This document shows positions 18,203-26,430 of a DNA stretch of 64,000 nt, piece after piece. The notes under the pieces are model-generated. The model worked only from the letters and a program-made list of their open reading frames with translations, was not told the DNA's origin and did not search any database. Source of the DNA: Meishania litoralis (lineage in GTDB: Bacteria; Bacteroidota; Bacteroidia; Flavobacteriales; Flavobacteriaceae); assembly GCF_042611095.1 (NCBI RefSeq), contig NZ_JBHFPV010000004.1, forward strand, positions 1 through 64,000, in the 5' to 3' direction. A program made the position numbers and the translations under genes. Every line of letters begins with the position of its first letter. Position 1 is the first letter of the stretch.

Positions 18203-19147
18203 ATGTCGTTCTTAGATACGAGACACAAGAAAAAATCCTTTACGCTTACAACATTATTGTTAAGTGTACTCCTACTTGTTTTATTCTACATTGGACTTAC
18301 CTATATGGATCCGCCCATCGAAAATGGAATCTCCATTAATTTCGGTACGACCGATTTTGGTAGTGGTCAAGTACAACCCAAGGAAAAAATACGTTCTGAA
18401 CCATTGGATACTCCGCCTGTAGAACCGACCAAACAAGAAGAGGTAGTCGAGGAAACTGTGGAGGAAGTCGTTGAAGAAAAACCGGAGGAAACTGTACCGA
18501 AAGAAGCCCCTTCCGAACAAGTGCTTACTCAAGAAAATGAGGAGGCCATTAAAATAAAGCAGGCCCAAGAAGCCAAAAGAAAGGCAGAGGATGCTGCTAG
18601 GGAAGCTCAACGCAAAAAGGAGGCCGAGGCTCAAAGAGCAAAGGCCGAAGCAGAAAGAAAAGCTGAAGAGCAGCGCAGGGCTGAAGAGAAAAAAAGACAG
18701 GAACAAGAGGCCAAAAAGAAAAAATTGGACGAGTTGATGGGCGGTCTGAACAAATCCGATGGTAGCGCCTCGGGTAGTGAGGGAGATGATGATCGGGCCG
18801 GTGATAAGGGCTCTCCTGACGGGGATCCCTATGCAACAAGTTATTATGGCAGCCCCGGTTCAGGAAGTGGTACGGGCGGTTATGGACTCAATGGCCGGTC
18901 ATTGGTAAGTAAGGGTAAGGTTCAGCAAGAATGTAATGAAGCGGGAAGGGTTGTGGTACAAATATGGGTGGACAAAAATGGAAACGTTGTCAAGGCGGAA
19001 CCGGGCGTAAAAGGTACAACCAACACTGCGTCCTGTCTTCTGGAGCCAGCTAAGAAAACCGCTTTTATGCACAAATGGAACCTCGATTCCAACGCGCCCA
19101 GCCAGCAAATAGGTTTCGTAGTGGTCAATTTCAAACTGGGCGAGTGA
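18203..19147 (+). CDS. TonB-like energy transducer
   Basis: A 314-residue protein with one N-terminal membrane anchor (about 14-35), a Pro/Glu/Val-rich stretch (about 60-110), an Ala/Lys/Glu/Arg-rich predicted coiled coil (about 113-180), a Gly/Ser-rich linker and a C-terminal TonB-type domain (about 228-314). This layout matches TonB/TolA proteins that link ExbBD in the inner membrane to outer-membrane receptors. The C-terminal VVQIWVDKNGNVVKAEPG is typical of Bacteroidota TonB domains. Its TGA stop lies inside the GTGA that starts folC. Confidence 0.9.
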   Translation: MSFLDTRHKKKSFTLTTLLLSVLLLVLFYIGLTYMDPPIENGISINFGTTDFGSGQVQPKEKIRSEPLDTPPVEPTKQEEVVEETVEEVVEEKPEETVPKEAPSEQVLTQENEEAIKIKQAQEAKRKAEDAAREAQRKKEAEAQRAKAEAERKAEEQRRAEEKKRQEQEAKKKKLDELMGGLNKSDGSASGSEGDDDRAGDKGSPDGDPYATSYYGSPGSGSGTGGYGLNGRSLVSKGKVQQECNEAGRVVVQIWVDKNGNVVKAEPGVKGTTNTASCLLEPAKKTAFMHKWNLDSNAPSQQIGFVVVNFKLGE

Positions 19148-20355
19148 CCTACGAAGAGACGCTTGATTGGATGTTCTCCAGGCTTCCAATGTACCAACAA
19201 AAAGGTAAGACGGCCTACACCGGAAAGCTTGACAATATCAAGGCACTTTCAGAGTATTTGGGAAATCCTGAAACAAAGTTTAAAAGCATCCACGTAGCCG
19301 GAACCAATGGTAAAGGTTCGAGCAGTCATATGTTGGCATCCATTCTTCAAGAGGCCGGTTATAAGGTCGGATTGTACACTTCGCCCCATTTAAAGGATTT
19401 CCGCGAACGTATTCGGATCAATGGCAAGCCTGTTCACAAAAAATTCGTCATCGATTTCGTGGCGCGAAACAAATCTTTTTTTGAATTAAGGCAGCTGTCT
19501 TTTTTTGAAATGACCGTCGGAATGGCCTTCCAGTATTTTGCCGAGGGCAAGGTTCATATTGCGGTCATCGAAGTTGGCCTTGGCGGTCGTTTGGATTCCA
19601 CCAATATTATCGTGCCTGAAGTTTGCCTGATTACGAACATAGGTATGGACCATGTCGATTTTTTGGGCGATACACTTCAAAAAATAGCATGGGAAAAGGC
19701 CGGTATTATTAAAGAAGGAGTACCTGTAATAATTAGTGAATATCAAGATGCCGTGGCTTCGATATTCGAATCGGTTGCCAAAGACAAAGACGCAAGACTT
19801 GTATTTGCCCAAAAAGAAATTTTACATGCGTTCGATACATCATTGTTAGGGGAGTACCAACACAAAAATGTCAAGGGCGTCATTGCAACCGTCAAGGAGC
19901 TAAAAAGTCTAAAGGTTCGTGAAAAAGAAATAAGATCAGGCCTTCTCAAAGTTGTGGAGAATACAGGGCTTTTGGGAAGGTGGCAGATGCTCAAAGACGA
20001 TCCGAAAGTAATCTGTGATACTGCGCATAATAGTGAAGGGCTATCGTTGGTTTTGGAGCAAATTAGAAAACAGAAGTATGATAAACTCCATATTGTTCTA
20101 GGTTTTGTCAAGGATAAAAATTTAGATACCATACTTCCACTTTTTCCAAAGAATGCCGATTATTATTTCGCAAGCCCGAATATTTCAAGAGGGCTTGATG
20201 TTGCCATTTTAGAACAAAAAGCTGCAGAAATAGGGCTTAAAGGTGAAGGTTTTTCCTCGGTTGATAAAGCATTTACGGCTGCTTTGAAAAACGCAAAAAA
20301 AAACGATTTCATTTTCGTGGGTGGAAGCACTTTCGTTGTGGCCGAGGTAGTGTGA
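19144..20355 (+). CDS. folC: Bifunctional folylpolyglutamate/dihydrofolate synthase
   Basis: The enzyme adds glutamates to folates using ATP. The nucleotide-binding GTNGKGSSSH is near residues 54-63, followed by LYTSPHLKDFRERI, and Mur-ligase-type central and C-terminal domains complete 403 residues. I start at the GTG at 19144, which overlaps the TonB-like stop as GTGA and gives the family N-terminus VTYEETLDWMFSRLPMYQ. An in-frame ATG at 19075 would add 23 residues that are only the shifted-frame reading of the TonB C-terminus. Translational coupling to the TonB gene is likely. Confidence 0.94.
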   Translation: MTYEETLDWMFSRLPMYQQKGKTAYTGKLDNIKALSEYLGNPETKFKSIHVAGTNGKGSSSHMLASILQEAGYKVGLYTSPHLKDFRERIRINGKPVHKKFVIDFVARNKSFFELRQLSFFEMTVGMAFQYFAEGKVHIAVIEVGLGGRLDSTNIIVPEVCLITNIGMDHVDFLGDTLQKIAWEKAGIIKEGVPVIISEYQDAVASIFESVAKDKDARLVFAQKEILHAFDTSLLGEYQHKNVKGVIATVKELKSLKVREKEIRSGLLKVVENTGLLGRWQMLKDDPKVICDTAHNSEGLSLVLEQIRKQKYDKLHIVLGFVKDKNLDTILPLFPKNADYYFASPNISRGLDVAILEQKAAEIGLKGEGFSSVDKAFTAALKNAKKNDFIFVGGSTFVVAEVV

Positions 20356-20370
20356 TTTTTTCTTTTTTTC

Positions 20371-20402
20371 TTTTGGGTGTATCCAAAACTGTTCTATATT
20401 TG
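20371..20402 (+). promoter_or_regulatory. Promoter of tRNA-Val(TAC)
   Basis: TTTTG (20371-20375), then 19 nt, then TATATTTG (20395-20402): an exact match to the Bacteroidota consensus, ending 13 nt before the tRNA. Confidence 0.8.
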
Positions 20403-20415
20403 CACACCTTTTTAT

Positions 20416-20490
20416 GGGCAATTAGCTCAGTTGGTTCAGAGCACCTCGTTTACACCGAGGGGGCCGGGGGTTCGAGTCCCTCATTGCCCA
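20416..20490 (+). tRNA. tRNA-Val (anticodon TAC)
   Basis: A full cloverleaf can be drawn: acceptor GGGCAAT pairs with ATTGCCC, the anticodon stem CCTCG/CGAGG encloses loop TTTACAC with anticodon TAC, and the T arm has GGTTCGAGTCC. The discriminator is A and CCA is not encoded. Confidence 0.97.
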
Positions 20491-20491
20491 C

Positions 20492-20525
20492 AAAAACGAC
20501 CCGCCATTGGCGGGTCGTTTTTTTA
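20492..20525 (+). terminator. Terminator of tRNA-Val(TAC)
   Basis: AACGACCCGCC (20495-20505) pairs with GGCGGGTCGTT (20509-20519) across a 3-nt loop and runs into seven or more Ts. Confidence 0.93.
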
Positions 20526-20691
20526 TAGCTGTGATATTACTTCTAATTTTTTTATTACTAATTGTTGGGCTACAAGGTTAAATTTTCATCTTTGTAGTCA
20601 TCTCTCACGTCTTTCTAATGCTCTGTGGATTTCGGTCGAACTGGACTTAGCTTTGAAGTACTTTGATTCGTGAAAAGTATTAAAAAACAAA

Positions 20692-20725
20692 TTGATATAA
20701 TGGCTGGGCAACCTGTATATTTTTG
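20692..20725 (+). promoter_or_regulatory. Candidate promoter of a small orphan unit
   Basis: TTG (20692-20694), 23 nt, then TATTTTTG (20718-20725), an exact TAnnTTTG match. Start of transcription would be near 20731, about 16 nt before the ATG at 20747. Confidence 0.4.
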
Positions 20726-20746
20726 TGATTGAAGCTTTGGATTAAA

Positions 20747-20887
20747 ATGTGTGGGAAATACACAATGATTGGGGTCGAAACAGATTATTTAATTGTAAAT
20801 GAACTGATGTCAAAGACATATCTTTTACTTGGCAATAATCAAGCTTTTCATTCAAGATTTGGAAATTTATTGAAATTGGTCGTTTGA
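20747..20887 (+). CDS. Possible 46-residue protein (or small RNA) of unknown function
   Basis: An ATG-started frame of 46 codons beginning MCGKYTMIG and ending NLLKLVV, too short for routine gene calling. It is bracketed by a consensus-like promoter and a good terminator hairpin, so the whole 20718-20945 segment looks like a self-contained transcription unit. The same unit could instead encode a small RNA of about 210 nt. I recognise no family; the MCG start resembles SRAP proteins but nothing after it does. It sits in the 0.7-kb gap before SusC. Confidence 0.3.
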   Translation: MCGKYTMIGVETDYLIVNELMSKTYLLLGNNQAFHSRFGNLLKLVV

Positions 20888-20910
20888 CAATTTTTTCACT
20901 TTTGTATAAT

Positions 20911-20945
20911 ACACCTAAATAAAATATTTAAAGGTGCTTTTTTTG
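20911..20945 (+). terminator. Intrinsic terminator-like hairpin upstream of SusC
   Basis: CACCT (20912-20916) pairs with AGGTG (20932-20936), and AAATA pairs with TATTT inside it around an AAA loop. Seven Ts follow at 20938-20944. It may end the small unit before it or act as an attenuator for the SusC operon. Confidence 0.6.
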
Positions 20946-21223
20946 TCAATAATTAACATTTTAAGAAATTCAGACCTTTTTGCCAGAACCATTTGACGTA
21001 GGAATCAAGTTTTAAAGGACATAAATTTTATAACTCTTTGTAGAAAATTGGTGTTAAAAGGCACTTCATGATTTTTTTTTAAAAGAATTATTCTAATTTT
21101 AGCAAAATTTTAGGATTATTGTATTCCTATTTATGAGAACAGGGAAATTGATCTGTGTTAACAAGTGGGAATACTTTAATTTTAATATATTGCAGTATTA
21201 ACTAACTTAAAACTCAACTTTTT
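20946..21223. other. AT-rich leader region before SusC
   Basis: This 278-base stretch must hold the SusC promoter or leader, but I find no exact TAnnTTTG element and no clear hairpin in it. Confidence 0.5.
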
Positions 21224-24200
21224 ATGAAGATTAAATTGATTAAAAGTTCTTTGCTTTTAGGGGCATTTTTATGCTTCGGGCTGGCAAAAGCGCAGACCGT
21301 GTCCGGAACCGTTTCGGATGAAACTGGTCCTTTACCGGGAGCCAATGTTATTGTAAAGGGTACGACCAATGGTACCCAAACCGATTTTGATGGAAATTAT
21401 ACGTTGGACAATGTGGGTTCCGATGGCATTTTGGTTTTTAGCTATATTGGTTATAGAACTGTCGAAGTTCCCGTAAACGGACAAACCACAATCGACCAAA
21501 TTATGGAGGAAGATGCCGCTGCACTTGACGAAGTAGTTGTGACCGGTTATGGTTCTCAGACGAAAAGAGATGTTACGGGTTCGGTGGCTACCGTTGACGC
21601 CGAGGAGTTGACAGCCGTTCCGGCCACTACCTTTGCCCAGCAGTTGCAAGGTAGGGCTGCGGGTATTGGAATTGTAAACGATGCTACACCCGGTGGTGAG
21701 GCAACGGTCCGTATTCGCGGTTTCGGTACAATTGGTAACAACGATCCTTTATATATAATTGATGGGGTGCCTTCGCGTTCTCAGGCTAATTTGAACCCTG
21801 GCGATATTGAATCATTGCAGGTGCTGAAAGATGCGTCCGCGGCTTCGATTTATGGTTCACGTGCCGCTAATGGGGTAATCATTATTACCACGAAGCAAGG
21901 TAAAATGGGTAAGCCTGTCATCAGCTTTGAAACATTTTATGGCACACAATCTTCTTCGGAGGATGTAGAGGCCCTTAATGCGGAAGAATTGGGTTCTTAC
22001 CTCTACTTGGCGGATCTTTATGCAGGAAAGTCTCCTGGTCACGGCCAGTATACATTTGGGCCGAACGGGGTCATCATTCCTGATTATGTTTTTCCAAGTG
22101 GTGCTTTTGAAGGCGATCCAGGTGTGGATCCAAGTCTCTATGCATTGGAGCCTGGAAATATTTATGCAATAACTAGATCTGCCGATACTAATTGGTGGAA
22201 AGAAACCACGCGTTCTGCGCCTATTCAGAATTATCAGATTTCGGCATCCGGGGCCACGGAAAGTGCTCGTTATGCATTTACTTTGAACCATTTCGCCCAA
22301 GATGCGATTACCAAATTTGTTGGGTATAACAGAACATCGATTCGTGCAAATACCGAGTTCAGGGCCTTAAACAATAGACTGGCGATAGGAGAGAACCTAA
22401 CGGTAAGTTTTGACAATAGAAAGGGAGGGTTTTCCAATGACTCGGAGCAGAACACCGTTTCTGGAGCCTACAAGCATCACCCGTTGCTGCCGATTTATGA
22501 TATCGCCGGTAATTTCGCAGGAAGTAGAGGGGCGAACCTAGGAAACAATTTCAACCCTTATGCCGTATTGCACAGGGATCAAGATGATCGAAGATATCGG
22601 TCTAGGGTCTTCGGTAATGTTTACGCGTCTTACGATATCTTGGATAATTTAGAGGTAAAAACAAGTTTTGGAATCGATGCGGCTAACTCAAGGGTAATCA
22701 ATTTGCGCAGACCACAGCCAGAGTATGTTGAGGGTAACTTTATCAATGGTTCTACATCTGATAATGCCTATGAATACCAATGGCAATGGAATACGGTATT
22801 GACCTATGATAAAACCTTCAATGAGGTTCATAATTTCAATGCCTATGTGGGTATCGAGAGTATTCAGGCCTATGGTGAGTTCTTTAATGCAAGTAGAAAT
22901 CAGTTCGCTTTTGAAACCACGGACATTCTGAGGTATTTAAGACTTGGGGATGCCACGACAGCTAGCAATGATGGTGCCTCATTCAGGGATTTTTCCTTGT
23001 TTTCGCAATTCGGTCAGTTCAAATATGACTATGATGGTAAATATTTGGCACAGTTCACGATTAGGAACGATGCTTCATCAAGGTTTCAAGCGGCTTCAAG
23101 AAGCGCTGTTTTCCCTGCCTTTAGCTTGGGTTGGCGTGTCAGTGACGAGAAGTTCATGGAAAATGTTGATTGGATCGATGAATTAAAGTTGCGTTACGGT
23201 TGGGGTAAAACCGGTAACCAAGAAATTGGTGATTACAATGCCTTTACTACTTATCGTTCTAATATTTTCAATGCAGGATACCCCATCGATGGCTCGACTG
23301 GTGCCCCTACAATTGGTTTTGACGCTTCTGGATTTGGAAATCCTGATGCGAAGTGGGAGACCACAACATCGAACAACTTTGGTATTGACTTATTGATGTT
23401 AGATCGAAAATTGAATTTCAATTTGGACATTTGGGATAGGGTTACCTCCGACATGTTGTTTCAGTCGCCGGTTACATATAGTGCTGGTGATGCATCGGCT
23501 CCCTTCTTCAACGTAGGTCAAATGACCAATAAGGGTATAGACCTTAATATTTCTTGGGATGATAGTGTTGGAGAAGACTGGAGTTACGGAATCAGCTTTA
23601 ACTTGTCACAATACAAGAATGAGGTTGATAAGTTGAGTGAAAATGCCGACACCCGTCTTTTCGGTGACGGTTCTCGTGTGCCTTCTTTAACGGTAACAGA
23701 GGCAGGAACTCCTATTTCGTCCTTCTATGGTTTCAAGACAGTAGGTCTTTTTCAATCACAGGCTGAGGCAGATGCATGGCCTGCTTACGGAAGCTACAAT
23801 GCGCCAGGAAAATTGAAGGTGGCCGATGTCAATGGAGATGGTGTAATCGATGACGATGACCGCACCATTATTGGTAGCCCACACCCTGATTTTACGTATG
23901 GCATCAATTTGGATTTGAGCTACAAAAATTTGGCACTAAACGTTTTTGGTAACGGTTCTCAGGGGAATGATATTTATAATTATGTGAGATACTTTGCCGA
24001 CTTTAATACCTTTCAAGGTAACCGTTCAAAAAGAGCATTATATGAAGCTTGGCAACCAACAGACCGTAATGCAGACCCAAGTACTTGGGTAGCTGCGAAC
24101 CCTAACGCAACTGTGCCAATTATGGATGCGAACGATCAGGTGAGTAGTAGGCCTTCATCCTATTTTATCGAAGATGGAAGCTACTTTAGGCTGAAAAATG

Positions 24201-24424
24201 TCTCTTTGACCTATACACTTCCTCAAAAGCTTTTGGGCAATGGAGGTATTTCAAACTTTCAGATATATGCACAAGGCCAGAACTTATATACCTGGACAAA
24301 GTATACAGGTCTTAACCCTGAGATTCAGGCGGCTAACAGAGATGATGATACACTTGGTTTTGATGGAGGCTACATGCCGGTCGCAAGAACTTATACTCTT
24401 GGTTTAAGAGTTAGCTTTAAATAA
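21224..24424 (+). CDS. SusC/RagA-family TonB-dependent outer-membrane transporter
   Basis: A 1066-residue outer-membrane importer. It has a signal peptide ending in AKAQ (cleaved near residue 24), a carboxypeptidase-regulatory-like domain (about 24-105), the DEVVVTGYG TonB-box-like segment, a plug domain with the ASAASIYGSRAANGVIIITT signature, and a C-terminal beta-barrel ending in LRVSFK. The SusD partner starts 96 bases downstream on the same strand. Together they bind and import an oligosaccharide or other large nutrient. No glycoside hydrolase lies beside the pair, so the substrate is unknown. ExbB/ExbD/TonB encoded at 17-19 kb could energize it. Confidence 0.96.
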   Translation: MKIKLIKSSLLLGAFLCFGLAKAQTVSGTVSDETGPLPGANVIVKGTTNGTQTDFDGNYTLDNVGSDGILVFSYIGYRTVEVPVNGQTTIDQIMEEDAAALDEVVVTGYGSQTKRDVTGSVATVDAEELTAVPATTFAQQLQGRAAGIGIVNDATPGGEATVRIRGFGTIGNNDPLYIIDGVPSRSQANLNPGDIESLQVLKDASAASIYGSRAANGVIIITTKQGKMGKPVISFETFYGTQSSSEDVEALNAEELGSYLYLADLYAGKSPGHGQYTFGPNGVIIPDYVFPSGAFEGDPGVDPSLYALEPGNIYAITRSADTNWWKETTRSAPIQNYQISASGATESARYAFTLNHFAQDAITKFVGYNRTSIRANTEFRALNNRLAIGENLTVSFDNRKGGFSNDSEQNTVSGAYKHHPLLPIYDIAGNFAGSRGANLGNNFNPYAVLHRDQDDRRYRSRVFGNVYASYDILDNLEVKTSFGIDAANSRVINLRRPQPEYVEGNFINGSTSDNAYEYQWQWNTVLTYDKTFNEVHNFNAYVGIESIQAYGEFFNASRNQFAFETTDILRYLRLGDATTASNDGASFRDFSLFSQFGQFKYDYDGKYLAQFTIRNDASSRFQAASRSAVFPAFSLGWRVSDEKFMENVDWIDELKLRYGWGKTGNQEIGDYNAFTTYRSNIFNAGYPIDGSTGAPTIGFDASGFGNPDAKWETTTSNNFGIDLLMLDRKLNFNLDIWDRVTSDMLFQSPVTYSAGDASAPFFNVGQMTNKGIDLNISWDDSVGEDWSYGISFNLSQYKNEVDKLSENADTRLFGDGSRVPSLTVTEAGTPISSFYGFKTVGLFQSQAEADAWPAYGSYNAPGKLKVADVNGDGVIDDDDRTIIGSPHPDFTYGINLDLSYKNLALNVFGNGSQGNDIYNYVRYFADFNTFQGNRSKRALYEAWQPTDRNADPSTWVAANPNATVPIMDANDQVSSRPSSYFIEDGSYFRLKNVSLTYTLPQKLLGNGGISNFQIYAQGQNLYTWTKYTGLNPEIQAANRDDDTLGFDGGYMPVARTYTLGLRVSFK

Positions 24425-24520
24425 TAATTGCATGAAAACGGAATGAATCGATGTTTTACGAATTGAAAATAAGTAAGTAGGACAGAAAATGGTTCGTTTC
24501 AAGAAAATTAACAAACATAA

Positions 24521-26287
24521 ATGATAGTAAAAATGAAGAAGAACAAATCAATTTTAACGATGTTCATCGCATTGGTGATCCTGATTACGGGGTGCAATGA
24601 TGAATTTTTGACCCGCGAGCCAGAAGGCCAATTTGGCCAGCCCAGCTTGCAGACCCCAGAGGGTGTGAGAAGTTTATTGATAGGTGCCTATGCAATGATT
24701 GATGGTTCTGGTCTTGATGGAACTGCAGATTGGAATGTAACTGTGGAAAATTGGGCCTTTAACCTAGCTTCCGATGATGCCTTGAAAGGTACCGATGCAG
24801 GAGACCAGCCAGAGCAATCTTTTATAGAGGCATATGACTTTCAAGCGTTTAATGGACATATTAATAACCGATGGAGGTCGCTTTTCAAAGGCGTGGCTCG
24901 AACAAATGATGTTATTACTTCTGCAAACGCCATAGAGGGCTTGGGTGATGCCGAAAAGGCACAAATAATTGCCGAAGCTAGATTTTTGAGAGGTATTTTT
25001 CATATGGAAGCTCGTAAGATGTGGAGAATGCCTCCGTATATTGGCGATGATGTTTTTGACATCAATGACGTAAATAGCACATTGGTGCCCAATGACCGTG
25101 AAATCTGGCCTTTAATCGAAGCTGATTTCGAAGCGGCCATTGCCGTACTGCCCGATACACAATCTGATGTAGGGAGACCTACCAGTTGGGCGGCAAAAGC
25201 TTTTTTGGCAAAGTCAAAAATGTATCAAGGGTGGAATGAAGATGGTTCTGCGAATACTGCTAAGCTGCAGGAGGCTAAACCTTTATTGGAAGATATCTTA
25301 AATAATGGGCCTTTTAGTTTGGTAGCTGATTTTGAAGACAACTTCTTGGTCGCAACACGAAATAATTCAGAATCTATTTTTGAAATTCAATATGCGGTCA
25401 GTAGTGCGGCCGATCAAGCATCAAGTAGAGGTATGGGCCTTGCGCACCCATATACTGATCCTTGGGGTTGCTGTGGTTTCTATCAGGTCTCTCAAAACTT
25501 GGTAAATGCCTACCAGACTGAAGATGGATTGCCATTGCTTGACACGTTTGATGCTAATGATGTTTCGCCCGATACCAATGCAGATGGAACTTCTGTTGTT
25601 ACTACAACCTTGGATCCAAGGTTGGACCACACGGTAGGTCGCCCTGGAATTTTGTACAAGGGCTTCAAGATTTATCAGACAGACTTTGTTCGTGATTTGT
25701 CATATGCTGGGCCATTTTTCTCAAAAAAGCATGTTGCTGAACCAGAAGGGTTTGGTATAGGTGGTTGGGGTAATCTTACTGCAAACAATTATCGCTACAT
25801 GCGCTTGGGAATGGTTATACTTTGGTTAGCCGAGGTTGAGGTCGAGATAGGAAGCTTGGAAAGGGCCCGTGAACTTGTCAATTTGATTCGTGAGAGGGCT
25901 TCGAATCCTGATAGTTGGGTGCCAAGAACTATTCAAGGTTCCGATCGTAACGATTTTACCGTTGTTGATGGTGAAGCTGCCGCCAATTATGAGATATCAC
26001 AATACAGCACACCATGGACTGATCAGGCGACGGCCCGTAAGGCAGTTCGATTTGAAACTCGTTTAGAATTCGCTATGGAAGGCCATAGATTTTGGGACTT
26101 GGTACGTTGGGGAATTGCAGCAGAAACACTTAATGCTTATATCGCTAGTGAGTCACAACATCGCCAGTATATGGCCGGTAAATCTTTTACTAAGGGTAAA
26201 CATGAGTATTTTCCTATTCCGACCCAGGCCATTGATCGCTCTTTCAAGGAAGGAGTACCTACTTTAACACAAGATCCCGCCTATTAG
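24521..26287 (+). CDS. SusD/RagB-family nutrient-binding outer-membrane lipoprotein
   Basis: A 588-residue surface lipoprotein with signal ending LITGC (Cys25), a TPR-rich SusD fold, and the C-terminal RFETRLEFAMEGHRFWDLVR segment that is the hallmark of the family. It acts as the lid of the SusC transporter. Two in-frame ATGs are possible starts (24521 and 24533); the second gives MKKNKS, a common lipoprotein start. A strong terminator after it closes the SusCD operon. Confidence 0.95.
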   Translation: MIVKMKKNKSILTMFIALVILITGCNDEFLTREPEGQFGQPSLQTPEGVRSLLIGAYAMIDGSGLDGTADWNVTVENWAFNLASDDALKGTDAGDQPEQSFIEAYDFQAFNGHINNRWRSLFKGVARTNDVITSANAIEGLGDAEKAQIIAEARFLRGIFHMEARKMWRMPPYIGDDVFDINDVNSTLVPNDREIWPLIEADFEAAIAVLPDTQSDVGRPTSWAAKAFLAKSKMYQGWNEDGSANTAKLQEAKPLLEDILNNGPFSLVADFEDNFLVATRNNSESIFEIQYAVSSAADQASSRGMGLAHPYTDPWGCCGFYQVSQNLVNAYQTEDGLPLLDTFDANDVSPDTNADGTSVVTTTLDPRLDHTVGRPGILYKGFKIYQTDFVRDLSYAGPFFSKKHVAEPEGFGIGGWGNLTANNYRYMRLGMVILWLAEVEVEIGSLERARELVNLIRERASNPDSWVPRTIQGSDRNDFTVVDGEAAANYEISQYSTPWTDQATARKAVRFETRLEFAMEGHRFWDLVRWGIAAETLNAYIASESQHRQYMAGKSFTKGKHEYFPIPTQAIDRSFKEGVPTLTQDPAY

Positions 26288-26318
26288 GATTAGGATATAT
26301 ATAGTATAAACTTTGAAT

Positions 26319-26352
26319 AACGGTGATAGGAAACATCCTATCACCGTTTTGT
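26319..26352 (+). terminator. Terminator of the SusCD operon
   Basis: AACGGTGATAGGA (26319-26331) pairs perfectly with TCCTATCACCGTT (26336-26348) around a 4-nt loop, followed by Ts. Confidence 0.9.
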
Positions 26353-26376
26353 TTGAAAAACACCATTTTATATTTG
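26347..26376 (+). promoter_or_regulatory. Promoter of the VCBS/ASPIC lipoprotein gene
   Basis: TTTTG (26347-26351), 17 nt, TATATTTG (26369-26376). It overlaps the tail of the preceding terminator and lies 54 nt before the ATG, so this gene can be transcribed separately from SusCD. Confidence 0.6.
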
Positions 26377-26430
26377 TAGACAACAAAGACAGATTTGTAA
26401 ATTAGTTTTTTCTTAGCATTATTTAAATTC

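Noticed and set aside
19075..19143. Upstream ATG extension of folC
   Set aside because: The extra 23 residues are the shifted-frame reading of the TonB-like C-terminus; the GTG at the stop overlap gives the family N-terminus.
20747..20887. SRAP/HMCES-type protein because of the MCG start
   Set aside because: Only the first residues agree; none of the later SRAP motifs are present and it is far too short.
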